Part shown: piece by piece, positions 12,955 to 22,273 of the stretch | How the letters are laid out: each line of letters opens with the position of its first letter | Position numbering within the stretch: the stretch's first letter is position 1 | Origin: Candidatus Berkelbacteria bacterium RIFCSPLOWO2_01_FULL_50_28 | GTDB lineage: Bacteria; Patescibacteria; UBA1384; 2-12-FULL-50-11 | Length of the DNA: 64,000 nt | Assembly (NCBI GenBank): GCA_001774395.1 | Contig: MEZX01000002.1 | Location: 565,281-629,280, forward strand | Direction of reading: 5' to 3' | Translations under genes and position numbers: made by a program | Notes under the pieces: generated by a model | Database searches by the model: none | Told to the model about the DNA's origin: nothing | The model's input: only the letters and a program-made list of their open reading frames with translations

Positions 12955-13242
12955 ATGCAAAAAAGGCTGGAAAAGCTATCATCAGCGATACTTTTGATCG
13001 GTGCATTGATTTTTATTAGTGGTCTGGCTACCAGAGTTGGGTCACAACCAATCCCGCAGAGAAGTCGAACCCTCTCTAGTCTTACAGCAAGGAATGAGGC
13101 AATTAGAAATGCTGCGAGCAAGGGCCAGAGGAGCTACGCTTTCAAGACCAACTTCATTCCCGGCATCGGCTTTCTAACCGACCCCCAAGCGTATAAAGAT
13201 AGCTGGACCAACAGCGTCGGTCTCAGAGCACGCTCGGACTAA
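12955..13242 (+). CDS. Small secreted or membrane protein
   Basis: 95 residues: an N-terminal hydrophobic helix (AILLIGALIFISGLA) and a short polar remainder (QRSRTLSSLTARNEAIRNAASKGQRSYAFKT). GATAGG 3 nt upstream of the ATG may serve as a weak SD. It follows the 239-residue secreted protein by 9 nt on the same strand, so a joint role at the cell surface is likely. Family not recognised. It ends 5 nt from the convergent YbbR-repeat gene. Confidence 0.65.
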   Translation: MQKRLEKLSSAILLIGALIFISGLATRVGSQPIPQRSRTLSSLTARNEAIRNAASKGQRSYAFKTNFIPGIGFLTDPQAYKDSWTNSVGLRARSD

Positions 13243-13247
13243 CTCGG

Positions 13248-14786
13248 TCACTTGTTCTCGAGTTTCACGCTAACGGCCGAAGGCAGAAAACTAACTATGC
13301 CAATCCCGTCGGGCAGTTCGAACAACTCTGCTGAAATATTAATGGAGTACGTTCCGGCTGATTTGAATGTGCTTAAATCCAGGTTTAGTTTAATAGAGGA
13401 ATCTTTGAGCGCGTCCAGAATATTTACCCCTCCCGAAACTATCAAACCAATTGAAGAGGGAGTAACGGCGGTAACTTTTAGCGAAGGGCTGACCCCAACG
13501 TAGCTAATCTGCGGCGCCGTAGTCTTTGTAGAAAGCGTTTGAGCAATCGAAAGTGTCACCTTTACTGATTCGATATCGTCATCTAACGTTACACCAGATG
13601 GCAGATCAAGTTTGACAGTCACGGTGCTATCGTCTTCAAGTCCGGCAACTGATATCGCTGCGGTCGGGATCTCACTGATATCCGCTAAGAACACAGCCTT
13701 GCCCGAAATAGGGACGACTGCCGGCTCAACGGTAACCGAACGAACCCAAAAACCTGTCGCTGGAGCACCGATCAACGTTGGTTTAATGCCAACTGTTTTA
13801 TGGCTGCCCGCCTTGATCAGATCGACTTTCAGCCGAAGTTGAGCGGGTTCGAATGTGAGGCTCGGAATAATTTCTGCACTTGGCGTTAAGGCGACGGGAT
13901 CAACTAATGTATTGATAGGTGCGGTCTGACCATCCAACTCAAACGGTGCCACCGCTTGGGTGACGTCCTCAATAACAGATTTCGGTCCGGAAACCTCTAA
14001 CTTGTTCGGTGTGATTTTCGGCGTCCCAGGCACAAGATCATTGCCAGCCCGGCCGGAGAATTTTGCTACCACTGTCACCGTCTTCCGAATCACCGGCTCC
14101 ACCGCCACGATCACGCTGGCGGGCTTCAGGCGAATTATTTCGACCCCCGAAATTTTACTTGTAACTGTAATAGGCAGATCAAGCGTACCTTCAGCTCGGT
14201 TACCAACATCCACAACAGCCGAAAAGTCGTTTGGGCTAAGCGTTACCCATTGGTCACGCGAAGCTGAAACAATCACCTTAACCCCGGTGAGGCTACCAAA
14301 GTTAGCCGACGTCCCTCGAGCTAAATTCACCGCCTGCACCGATACGGCCTGAGGTAGCTCGCCAACTTTTGAACTAACGCCATTGGCAATAGCCACCGTC
14401 AGCAGGGAAAATACCAGGCTGACCAGAGCTAGTGTTGCCCCATTAAAATGCGGTGGCGAGAACGGAAGCGTTTGATTTTTCGGCCCGAACAAGGCAGCCC
14501 ATCTTTGATGAAAAAACAGCGGCAGACCGACGATAAACATCGCTAGCATCAGTTGAGCAAACAAGTGCAAGCCAGGTAAGAAAAGCAGGGCCGACGCAAT
14601 TAAGAGCAGTCCCAACCCAAGCACCGCTGAAAAGTACCGAAAACCGCGCTGACTGTTGAACGGCCGTAAGATCAGAAAAACCAAAACCGTTAGCACCACC
14701 AGATCGAAGGCAAAGTAAAGCCAGCGGCTGGAGTTTGTCAGCCCGAACTGTAAATACCCTTCCCAAATTGATCTAAAGAATTCTAT
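13248..14786 (-). CDS. Membrane protein with CdaA-like N-terminal helices and YbbR-type repeats; apparent AUA start
   Basis: 512 residues if translation begins at ATA (14786). Residues 1 to about 95 hold three hydrophobic helices whose order and ending resemble the membrane part of the diadenylate cyclase CdaA (FFRSIWEG, DLVVLTVLVFLILR, then FIVGLPLFFHQRWAALFG). A fourth helix follows (LALVSLVFSLLTVAIA), then about 370 residues of 80-90-residue beta repeats of the YbbR/CdaR type (V.V.A.FSGRAGNDLVPG..K..P..L.VSGP; I.V..ASVIVAVEPV). No DAC catalytic motifs are present. In-frame TAA lies directly upstream of the SD, and the first canonical start (GTG, 14699) would cut the first helix. The resemblance to CdaA is by eye. 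Confidence 0.7.
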   Translation of the reverse strand: MEFFRSIWEGYLQFGLTNSSRWLYFAFDLVVLTVLVFLILRPFNSQRGFRYFSAVLGLGLLLIASALLFLPGLHLFAQLMLAMFIVGLPLFFHQRWAALFGPKNQTLPFSPPHFNGATLALVSLVFSLLTVAIANGVSSKVGELPQAVSVQAVNLARGTSANFGSLTGVKVIVSASRDQWVTLSPNDFSAVVDVGNRAEGTLDLPITVTSKISGVEIIRLKPASVIVAVEPVIRKTVTVVAKFSGRAGNDLVPGTPKITPNKLEVSGPKSVIEDVTQAVAPFELDGQTAPINTLVDPVALTPSAEIIPSLTFEPAQLRLKVDLIKAGSHKTVGIKPTLIGAPATGFWVRSVTVEPAVVPISGKAVFLADISEIPTAAISVAGLEDDSTVTVKLDLPSGVTLDDDIESVKVTLSIAQTLSTKTTAPQISYVGVSPSLKVTAVTPSSIGLIVSGGVNILDALKDSSIKLNLDLSTFKSAGTYSINISAELFELPDGIGIVSFLPSAVSVKLENK

Positions 14787-14793
14787 TGGTCCG

Positions 14794-14833
14794 CCTCCTT
14801 AGATAATGTAGCGCTTTTTAGCACGCGAGCCAA
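14794..14833 (-). promoter_or_regulatory. Promoter and SD for the YbbR-repeat gene
   Basis: On the minus strand TTGGCT (14828-14833), a 17-nt spacer and TACATT (14805-14810) place the transcript start near 14798, so the mRNA would begin at or just inside AAGGAGG (14794-14800), 7 nt before the ATA codon. Confidence 0.5.
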
Positions 14834-14864
14834 TTATTTGTAGCTAAAATACTGTCGAAACTTA

Positions 14865-14893
14865 TTGACTCTCATCCAGATAACTGGTAAAGT
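14865..14893 (+). promoter_or_regulatory. Promoter of the presenilin-like protease
   Basis: TTGACT, 17-nt spacer, TAAAGT. The 5' UTR would be about 36 nt and carries AGGA 8 nt before the ATG. Confidence 0.65.
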
Positions 14894-14936
14894 TCACCAG
14901 CAATCTCAAATTGCATTTTTGCACCAGGAAAAATAG

Positions 14937-15809
14937 ATGAATTACTCGACACTCTTCTGTAATGTGTTAATCACGCTCCTGTTTGTCGGCACCTGCTTCT
15001 TGGCCGAGTATATGACCTGCGTCAATGATCCGCTTGACGATGCCCGTGCAACCCCAGAAACGTCTGACGCGGATCGCAAACCGTTGGTAGTAAGATGGTG
15101 GTATGCGCCAATCATAATCCTTGCGGCTTTTGGCGCTTCGTACGTTCCCTCGACCGGATGGATGAATGTTATTGCTGTTGTTGTCTCAGCTGCAAGCCTC
15201 GCATTCATGGCATGTAACAAGGCTGCGATACACGGCAAAATGCAGGGTCTTGTCACAGCCACCTTCACATCCCTTGTGTGTTGGATGTGGCTTGGTTACT
15301 CACGCGCACCGATGGGTTGGTTGGTGATTAACCTCACAACCATACTGGTCATGATTTTCGTTCTCTCCGAATATGCTCAGCACTTTCGGTGGCCGATTAT
15401 CCGAATAGCTTTGGTGTCCCTGACAATCTTCGACGTTATTTCGGTCTTCGTGACCGGACACATGATCGATATTGCCGCCGCAAGCATGAAGGCTGGCTTC
15501 CCTGGTCTCGTCTACTTTCCGGACTTCCACACCTGGAAACCAATTATGATACTAGGGGCGGGCGACATCGTTTTCCCTGGAACACTCATGATCCTTGCCA
15601 TCACGACTGGATACGAGACAAAGAGATGGCTGCCGATGTGGGGCACTTTGGCCGGCTTTATCGCTGGACAGATGATCTGCACGCTGGTGCTCATACTTTT
15701 CCACTCGGCCCAACCGGCGATGCTCTATCTCGTCCCAGGAGTCCTGATTGGATACAGAGCAGCCGTGGCCTTGATCCCCCACGAGCACCAAGCAGAGTTC
15801 CTGAGCTGA
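14937..15809 (+). CDS. Presenilin/signal-peptide-peptidase-type intramembrane aspartyl protease
   Basis: 290 residues with about eight or nine hydrophobic segments. The three signatures of the family are present: the first catalytic Asp in FDVISVF (Asp166, where most have YD), the GxGD motif as LGAGDIVFPG (Asp210), and the PAL motif as QPAMLYLVPG (260-262, Met for Leu). The stretch FDVISVFVTGHMIDIA closely resembles archaeal presenilin homologues (YDAISVY.T.HMI). Members cleave membrane-spanning helices, for example remnant signal peptides. It is a single gene with its own promoter, a weak SD (AGGA) and an intrinsic terminator, next to a cluster of signal-peptide-bearing surface proteins. Substrate unknown. 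Confidence 0.88.
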   Translation: MNYSTLFCNVLITLLFVGTCFLAEYMTCVNDPLDDARATPETSDADRKPLVVRWWYAPIIILAAFGASYVPSTGWMNVIAVVVSAASLAFMACNKAAIHGKMQGLVTATFTSLVCWMWLGYSRAPMGWLVINLTTILVMIFVLSEYAQHFRWPIIRIALVSLTIFDVISVFVTGHMIDIAAASMKAGFPGLVYFPDFHTWKPIMILGAGDIVFPGTLMILAITTGYETKRWLPMWGTLAGFIAGQMICTLVLILFHSAQPAMLYLVPGVLIGYRAAVALIPHEHQAEFLS

Positions 15810-15835
15810 ACTTCTCCCTGGTGCAAGACGTTTCT

Positions 15836-15862
15836 GCCTCCCCTAACCCGGGAGGCCTTTTT
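15836..15862 (+). terminator. Intrinsic terminator after the presenilin-like gene
   Basis: GCCTCCC, 7-nt loop, GGGAGGC, then CTTTTTAT. Confidence 0.85.
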
Positions 15863-15972
15863 ATACAACAAATTGTCAAACCAAAAATGATCTAACACTT
15901 GGTTATTCGATTCTTTCGCAACGCGAATTCAGAGCGAAGCGGTAGATTTGGTTATTTGGTTATTTTTTGACG

Positions 15973-17691
15973 CTACTTATCTACCTTGGTCTCGGAAAAA
16001 TGCAGAACATCGCCAACCTCAGCCTGCGCCGAAAGTTCAAAGAGTGACAAGCCGCATTGAGAGCCTTTCTCCACCTCGTCAGTCTCAATCTTCCCAAGTT
16101 GGAGTCCCTCAACCTTGCCCGTCCCGACCTCTTCTTTCTGGCGAAGAATTTTGATGTCAGAGCCCTTCTTGACGATTCCTTCCGCAACTTCGCCACCAAC
16201 GATCTGGGTATCTTTTTTGCCAGAGAACACCGCCAGAACCTTCAGCCGCCCAAGCTCAACGGTGGTGTAGGTGGGCGAGGCAATCTTTTTCAAAGTTTCG
16301 GTTAGGTACTCTAATATTTCGTAAATTACCCACGATTCTTTTATTTCCACCTCATCGCGGCGAGCCAACTCGCTCACTCTTTTGGGCGGGGTCGAACGAA
16401 ATGCGATAATTGTCGCCCCCGATGCCTTAGCCAAATTCACATCGTTCTCGTTTGTCGCTCCGATCCCACTGGAAACAATTTCCACGGTCGCATCTTTGAT
16501 CTGAAGTTTTTTAATTGAATCTTCCAAAGCAGCCAGCGATCCTCCGACATCGGCTTTCAGCACTATCGGTACGACATTTTCCGATTCGCCCGCTTGACGC
16601 CTTTGGCCAGCATTCAGACCGGCCGTCATAGACTTGGCGACTTTTTCGTTCGGCACTGCCTGCAAGGCTTCGCCAAAAACGGGAACATCCTTGAGTCCGG
16701 AAATCAAAACCGGTACCGCTGGTCCGGCAGCAGCAATCTTTTTTCCGCGATCGTCGTCCATCGTCCGAATCCGACCGTAGGTTTTACCAATTACGACCAC
16801 CTGCCCCGGTCGAAGCGTGCCGTTGTAAACTAGTACGCGAGCAACTGCCCCAAGTTGTTTGTCAAGGTTCGCCTCAATAACAATACCTTGCGGGGAAGTC
16901 TCCGGGTCGGCCCTTAACTCTTGTAAGTCGGTTGTCAGAACAATCAATTCCAGAAGCTGCGGTACGCCCTCGCCCGTTTTGGATGACACCGGTACGACAA
17001 CAGTTTTACCTCCCCAGTCTTCAGGGGCAAGGTCGTGTTCAACCAGCTGTTTCTTTGCTCTGTCGAGATCAGCACCTGGTGTATCCGTTTTTGTTATGGC
17101 TACTAATATGGGAACGCCGGCTGCTCGGGCGAATTTCAAAGCCTCTAGTGTTTGCGGCTTGACTCCGTCGTCAGCAGCCACCACTAAAACCACCAAATCC
17201 GTGATACTGGCCCCATGACTACGCAAGGCTGAAAATGCTTCGTGGCCAGGGGTATCGATGAACGTGACTTTACGTTTTTTCCCGTCGCTCATCTTATGTT
17301 CAATTTGATAAGCGCTGATGTGTTGAGTGATGCCTCCGGCTTCGCCTGCGGCAACGTTGGCCGAACGGATGTAATCGAGCAAGGAAGTTTTACCGTGATC
17401 GACATGACCCATAATCGTCACAATCGGTGGACGGATGTAGTCTCCAGAGGTAGAAGTGATCTTTTTTTGCGACGCAATCTCTTCTTCTGGTTTGGCCTGA
17501 AAGCCAAATTCCTCCGCCACGAGGGCCGCTGAATCAAAATCTACCGATTGGTTGATGCTGGCCATTACCCCGCCCGAAATTAGCTTACCGATGACCGCGG
17601 TTGGCTCGGCGCCCAACAAGACTGCGAGACTTCGCACCGAAATCTCTTCTGGAATGGCAATAAGTTTCTTATCGCTCACTTCGTCGCTCAT
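15973..17691 (-). CDS. infB: Translation initiation factor IF-2
   Basis: GTPase that delivers initiator tRNA to the ribosome. At 572 residues it has a very short N-terminal region (one IF2-N-like segment, residues about 10-65) before the G domain. GHVDHGKTS (G1, near residue 95), DTPGHEAF (G3) and TKTD (G4) are present, followed by the beta-barrel domain and the C-terminal fMet-tRNA-binding domain (KVEGLQLGKIETDEVEKG.QCGL). It overlaps gyrA by 4 nt (ATGA), so the two are co-transcribed with gyrA first. Confidence 0.97.
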   Translation of the reverse strand: MSDEVSDKKLIAIPEEISVRSLAVLLGAEPTAVIGKLISGGVMASINQSVDFDSAALVAEEFGFQAKPEEEIASQKKITSTSGDYIRPPIVTIMGHVDHGKTSLLDYIRSANVAAGEAGGITQHISAYQIEHKMSDGKKRKVTFIDTPGHEAFSALRSHGASITDLVVLVVAADDGVKPQTLEALKFARAAGVPILVAITKTDTPGADLDRAKKQLVEHDLAPEDWGGKTVVVPVSSKTGEGVPQLLELIVLTTDLQELRADPETSPQGIVIEANLDKQLGAVARVLVYNGTLRPGQVVVIGKTYGRIRTMDDDRGKKIAAAGPAVPVLISGLKDVPVFGEALQAVPNEKVAKSMTAGLNAGQRRQAGESENVVPIVLKADVGGSLAALEDSIKKLQIKDATVEIVSSGIGATNENDVNLAKASGATIIAFRSTPPKRVSELARRDEVEIKESWVIYEILEYLTETLKKIASPTYTTVELGRLKVLAVFSGKKDTQIVGGEVAEGIVKKGSDIKILRQKEEVGTGKVEGLQLGKIETDEVEKGSQCGLSLFELSAQAEVGDVLHFSETKVDK

Positions 17692-20216
17692 TTTGAATCC
17701 TGTTCGTCATCTTCAATCACTTCCTGCACGGCATTGTTTAATACTGCCAAAGAGCTGACCGTATCGCCCTTATCTGGGCGGATCAGGATTACCCCCGAAG
17801 CGTGACGCGACAGCTTCTTGACCGACGAGGCGCTGATTCGAATTATCTGTCCACCGGTGGTGGCAATGACGATATCAGTCGCTTCTGAATCAAGAACCAC
17901 CGACGAGGCTAACTCCCCAGTTTTAGTGTTGAGTTTGGCAATTCGTATTCCACTGCCGCCGCGACGTTGGTTACGGAACTCTTTCATTGATACTTTTTTG
18001 CCGACGCCGTTTTGGGAGATCACACAAATGGCCTCGCTGGTTTCGGCGATAACTTCAGTTTCAATCACCTTGTCGTTGCCTTTAAGTCGAATACCGCGGA
18101 CTCCGCCAGCGCTACGGCCCATCGGTCGCGCTTCGGACTCGTTGTAAACAATCACCTGAGCGTTGCGCGTGATTTGGGCGATCTCGTCCGAGCCGCTGGT
18201 TAGCTTCACCCATTTCAGTTGGTCACCTTTTTTCAGTCCCATGGCAACGACACCGGATTTCCGCACGTTTTTGAACATTTCTACCTTCACTCTTTTAACT
18301 GCGCCGTTTTGGGTGGCAAAGAAGAAGAAACTACCCTCTTGCTTATCCTGCGAGGCGGAGATGTTGATGATAGTTGTCACCTTTTCATCTGGTAGAACGC
18401 GGATCAGATTTGGCAGTGCCACGCCCTTGCTCTGACGGCTGGAAGCGGGAATTTCGTACGCCTTGCAGGTAAAAACTCGCCCAAGGTTGGTAAAGAAGAA
18501 GATATCGTCATGCGTCGAGCCGAAGACAATCTGTTCAACAGCGTCGTCGTCACGCGTCGTCATTCCGATGACACCCTTACCGCCACGACCTTGGCTCTTG
18601 TAGGCACTGGAGGCTAAGCGCTTAACGTAATTGCCGCTCGTAAGTGTGATAATGACAGGTTCAATTGGAATTAAATCCAAGGCCGTTAACTGGCCCAGCG
18701 CCTCCGGCCGAATCTCAGTTCGTCGTTCTTCGCCAAATTTTTCTTTTATTTCGGCTAACTCTTGTTTGATAATTGTCTGAACACGCGCTGGCTTAGAGAG
18801 AATATCTTCCAAATCGGCGATAAGCTTCAAGACCTCTTCGTACTCGTCGTAAATCTTCTGGCGCTCAAGGTTGGCCAGTTGCGATAGACGCATGTCCAAA
18901 ATGGCGTTAGCCTGTAGCTCGCTTAGCTTGTAGGTTTCCATCAAGCCCTTCTTGGCCGCGTCACGATCGGCCGAATTACGAATTAGGGCGATAATAGCGT
19001 CAAGGTGATCGAGGGCAATTTTCAACCCTTCTAAGATGTGAGCCCGGGCTTTGGCAATCTTTAGTTCAAACTCGGTCCGGCGAGTGATTACCGTCACACG
19101 ATGGGCCAAAAATTCGCTCAAAATTTCACTGACGTTTAGGAGCTTGGGCTGTAACCCATCGATAAGTGCCACCATATTGTAGTGGACGACGGTTTGCAGC
19201 TCGGTTAACTCGTAAAGTTGGTTGAGGATTTTTGAGGCAATAGCGCCAAGTTTTAGCTCGATTACCACGCGGACGCCGTGCTCGCGGTCCGACTCGTCTC
19301 TAATATCCGACAAGCCCTCGAGCCGTTTGGATTTTACCAAATCGGCAATGTGAGTGATAAAGTTGGCCTTGTTTGTTTGGTAGGGCAGTTCGCTAACGAT
19401 AATGCGACTCCGGTTCTTTTCCTCTTCTATTTCCGCTCTGCCACGCACAACTACTCTGCCCCGACCGGTCGAGAGCGCCTCACGCATCTCGGCAGCGTTA
19501 TAGGCAATTGCTCCGGTGGGAAAGTCCGGCCCCTTCACTATGTCTAGTAGTTCATCGAGCTCGGCGTCCGGCTTTTCGAGCAACACTACCAAGGCGTCAA
19601 TTATTTCATTTAAATTATGCGGGGGAATATTAGTCGCCATGCCAACTGCGATGCCTTGGCTGCCGTTAACAAGCAAGTTCGGCAAACGAGTCGGTAGGAC
19701 CATCGGCTCGCTTTGCGTGCCGTCGTAGTTCTCTTGCCAATCCACCGTTTCTTTGTCGATATCAAGCAACATTGTTTCGGCGGCGGCAGCCATTCGCGCT
19801 TCGGTGTAACGCATGGCGGCCGGCGGGTCGCCGTCCATCGAACCGAAGTTTCCTTGGCCGTTAATTAGCGGCAACCGTAAGCTCCACCACTGCGCCATTC
19901 GCGCCATGGCGTCGTAAATCGCGGAGTCGCCGTGAGGGTGAAACAGACCCATAACTTGTCCGACGATTTTGGCGGACTTCTGGTGTTTGGCACCGGCCGA
20001 CAGACCCATCTCGCGCATTACATAAAGAATACGACGTTGCACAGGCTTCAGTCCGTCACGAATGTCCGGCAGAGCTCGAGCAACTATGACCGACATCGCG
20101 TAATCCAAATACGACTCGGACATCTCCTGATGAATTGAGCGCGGTTTGATCACCCCGAAGTTAGTTTTTTCAGGAAGTGATTCGGGATCGGGTTGTATTA
20201 TTTTTTCGTCTGCCAT
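17688..20216 (-). CDS. gyrA: DNA gyrase subunit A
   Basis: Type II topoisomerase subunit, 842 residues. The breakage-reunion domain has PVQRRILYVMREMGL, GDSAIYDAMARMAQ and the catalytic Tyr in AAMRYTEARM (near residue 125). The GyrA box QRRGGSG in the C-terminal beta-pinwheel marks gyrase rather than topoisomerase IV. The ATG at 20216 has GGAGG 9 nt upstream; a GTG at 20219 is an equally possible start. gyrB lies about 100 bp upstream across an AT-rich repeat, and infB overlaps the 3' end. Confidence 0.97.
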   Translation of the reverse strand: MADEKIIQPDPESLPEKTNFGVIKPRSIHQEMSESYLDYAMSVIVARALPDIRDGLKPVQRRILYVMREMGLSAGAKHQKSAKIVGQVMGLFHPHGDSAIYDAMARMAQWWSLRLPLINGQGNFGSMDGDPPAAMRYTEARMAAAAETMLLDIDKETVDWQENYDGTQSEPMVLPTRLPNLLVNGSQGIAVGMATNIPPHNLNEIIDALVVLLEKPDAELDELLDIVKGPDFPTGAIAYNAAEMREALSTGRGRVVVRGRAEIEEEKNRSRIIVSELPYQTNKANFITHIADLVKSKRLEGLSDIRDESDREHGVRVVIELKLGAIASKILNQLYELTELQTVVHYNMVALIDGLQPKLLNVSEILSEFLAHRVTVITRRTEFELKIAKARAHILEGLKIALDHLDAIIALIRNSADRDAAKKGLMETYKLSELQANAILDMRLSQLANLERQKIYDEYEEVLKLIADLEDILSKPARVQTIIKQELAEIKEKFGEERRTEIRPEALGQLTALDLIPIEPVIITLTSGNYVKRLASSAYKSQGRGGKGVIGMTTRDDDAVEQIVFGSTHDDIFFFTNLGRVFTCKAYEIPASSRQSKGVALPNLIRVLPDEKVTTIINISASQDKQEGSFFFFATQNGAVKRVKVEMFKNVRKSGVVAMGLKKGDQLKWVKLTSGSDEIAQITRNAQVIVYNESEARPMGRSAGGVRGIRLKGNDKVIETEVIAETSEAICVISQNGVGKKVSMKEFRNQRRGGSGIRIAKLNTKTGELASSVVLDSEATDIVIATTGGQIIRISASSVKKLSRHASGVILIRPDKGDTVSSLAVLNNAVQEVIEDDEQDSK

Positions 20217-20229
20217 CACTTCAATCCTC

Positions 20230-20321
20230 CGGATTGAACAATTATCAATTTATAATTATCAATTATCAAACCTCCCAATTTGAAATATTTTGAAAACTGA
20301 AAATTGAAAATTGAAAACTGC
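20230..20321. repeat. AT-rich direct repeats (AATTATCAATT / GAAAATTGAAAA)
   Basis: Iterated ATTATCAATT and GAAAACTGAAAATTGAAAA words fill the gap between gyrA and gyrB. The same words recur at 42513-42619 and 62098-62172. Confidence 0.7.
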
Positions 20322-20322
20322 A

Positions 20323-22266
20323 TCAGGTGTCCAAATTTTTAACCGATGAAGCCCTGTTCTGAATAAATCGTTTTCTGGGCAGAACATCCTCGCCCATCAA
20401 ATCGGAGAATATCTCATCGGCTTTCTCGGCGTCTTCAATAGTTACCTGGAGTAAAATACGGTTTTCGGGGTTTAGGGTGGTTTCCCACAACTGCTCTGGG
20501 TTCATCTCTCCCAAGCCCTTGTAGCGCTGAACGTTGAGACCAGGCAGAGTGCCTTTGTTCTCACCCTTCAACTTCGCCAACACTTCATCACGTTCGGCTT
20601 CACTATGGACGTAGGTAATTTTGTTTTTGTATTTAATGCCAAACAGTGGCGGTTGAGCTATATAAAGGTAGCCTTGCTCGATGATTTCCTGGTAGTGACG
20701 GTAGAAGAACGTTAGTAATAATGTACGAATGTGCGCCCCGTCAACATCGGCGTCCGTCATGATAACAATGAAGTGATATCGGAGCTTGCTGATATTCTTG
20801 TCTTCCGCCACCCCCGCCCCCAAGGCAACAATTAACGACTTAATTTCTTCGTTAGTGAGCATTTTGTCTAGTCTGGCTCGCTCCACGTTCAGCAGCTTGC
20901 CGCGCAGCGGCAGTACAGCTTGAAACTTTCGGTCGCGGCCGGATTTGGCTGAACCACCAGCTGAAATTCCCTCTACTATATATATCTCCGACTTGGCCGG
21001 ATCGCGCTCAGAGCAGTCGGCAAGCTTGCCCGGCAGCGTCATGCCTTCCAGTGCGCCTTTGCGAATTACCGCTTCACGGGCAGCGCGGGCAGCAAGACGA
21101 GCTTTGGCCGAAAGAGAAATCTTTTCAATTATGGCCCGACCGTCAGCTGGATGTTCTTCCAAATAGCGCTCTAAGCCTTGATTGACGGCGGTCTCCACGA
21201 ACCCGCGCATCGTTGGCGTACCGAGCTTTGATTTGGTCTGACCTTCAAATTCCGGATCGGGCAGTTTAACCGAAACGATCGCCGTTAAACCCTCCCGAAT
21301 GTCGTCACCCACAAGAGATATGTCGTTTTTCTCACCGCCAAGTTTCTTGGCATAGTCGGTGATTATTCGCGTAATTGCCGAGCGAAAACCCGTCAAGTGC
21401 GTGCCACCTTCGATGGTATGAATGTTATTGGCAAACGTAAAGACGTGCTCGTTATAATCGTCGACGTAGGTAAGTGCTACCTCGATCTGGCAGCTATTAA
21501 TATCCTTAGATATGTAGATCGGTTTTTCTACCAGAGTCTTTTTGTGTCGCACCAAATGCGAACAGTAAGCAGCAATTCCGCCCTCGAAGTGAAAATTGTA
21601 GCTAGCCGGGTACTGTTTATCCTCAGCCGCCATTTCTGCCTCGGCCCGCTCGTCCTTAATAGCGATGAAAATGCCTTTGGTTAAGTAGGCTTGCTGGCGG
21701 ATATGGTCAAAGATAGTTTTGCGCGAAAAAATAATTGTGGGGAAAATCTGACTGTCTGGTTTGAAAGTAATGCGTGTTCCCTTTTTGTCGGTTGTGCCTG
21801 TAACTTTCGCCGCATAGCGCGGTTTACCGCGGTCGAATTCCTGCGTATAAATGTTACCGTCCTTGAATACCTCGGCTTTCAGTTCTTCCGATAGGGCGTT
21901 AACCACCGAAACACCGACGCCGTGCAAACCGCCGGAAACTTTGTAGCCCTCGCCACCAAATTTACCGCCTGCGTGCAACTTAGTTAGGACCGTTTCGAGC
22001 GCCGAAACCTTAGTCGTAGCGTGCATATCTACCGGAATACCGCGACCGTTATCTTCCACGGAGACTGTCCCGTCCGCGTTCAAATCGATCAAGACCCGGT
22101 CGGCGTGGCCGGCCATCGCTTCGTCGATCGCGTTGTCGAACACCTCCCAAATCAGATGATGGAGTCCCTCGATGCCAGTTCCGCCAATGTACATTCCGGG
22201 TCGCTTTCGAACCGGCTCTAGTCCTTCTAGAACAGTAATTTGTTTGGCAGAATATTCAGCGCTCAT
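20323..22266 (-). CDS. gyrB: DNA gyrase subunit B
   Basis: ATPase subunit of gyrase, 647 residues. The GHKL ATPase is at the N-terminus (EVFDNAIDEAMAGHAD, VEDNGRGIPVD, GGLHGVGVSVVNALS), with the TOPRIM domain near residue 425 (IYIVEGISAGGSAKSGRDR, then DADVDGAHIRTLLLTFFYR) and the C-terminal QRYKGLGEMNPEQLWETTLNPE motif. On the minus strand TTGATA-17-TAGAAT ends 7 nt before the ATG, so the mRNA should be essentially leaderless. No SD is seen. Confidence 0.98.
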   Translation of the reverse strand: MSAEYSAKQITVLEGLEPVRKRPGMYIGGTGIEGLHHLIWEVFDNAIDEAMAGHADRVLIDLNADGTVSVEDNGRGIPVDMHATTKVSALETVLTKLHAGGKFGGEGYKVSGGLHGVGVSVVNALSEELKAEVFKDGNIYTQEFDRGKPRYAAKVTGTTDKKGTRITFKPDSQIFPTIIFSRKTIFDHIRQQAYLTKGIFIAIKDERAEAEMAAEDKQYPASYNFHFEGGIAAYCSHLVRHKKTLVEKPIYISKDINSCQIEVALTYVDDYNEHVFTFANNIHTIEGGTHLTGFRSAITRIITDYAKKLGGEKNDISLVGDDIREGLTAIVSVKLPDPEFEGQTKSKLGTPTMRGFVETAVNQGLERYLEEHPADGRAIIEKISLSAKARLAARAAREAVIRKGALEGMTLPGKLADCSERDPAKSEIYIVEGISAGGSAKSGRDRKFQAVLPLRGKLLNVERARLDKMLTNEEIKSLIVALGAGVAEDKNISKLRYHFIVIMTDADVDGAHIRTLLLTFFYRHYQEIIEQGYLYIAQPPLFGIKYKNKITYVHSEAERDEVLAKLKGENKGTLPGLNVQRYKGLGEMNPEQLWETTLNPENRILLQVTIEDAEKADEIFSDLMGEDVLPRKRFIQNRASSVKNLDT

Positions 22267-22273
22267 TACTACT

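Noticed and set aside
15389..15895. 168-codon plus-strand frame overlapping the presenilin-like gene
   Set aside because: It is a frame-shifted shadow of the protease gene and runs through its terminator.
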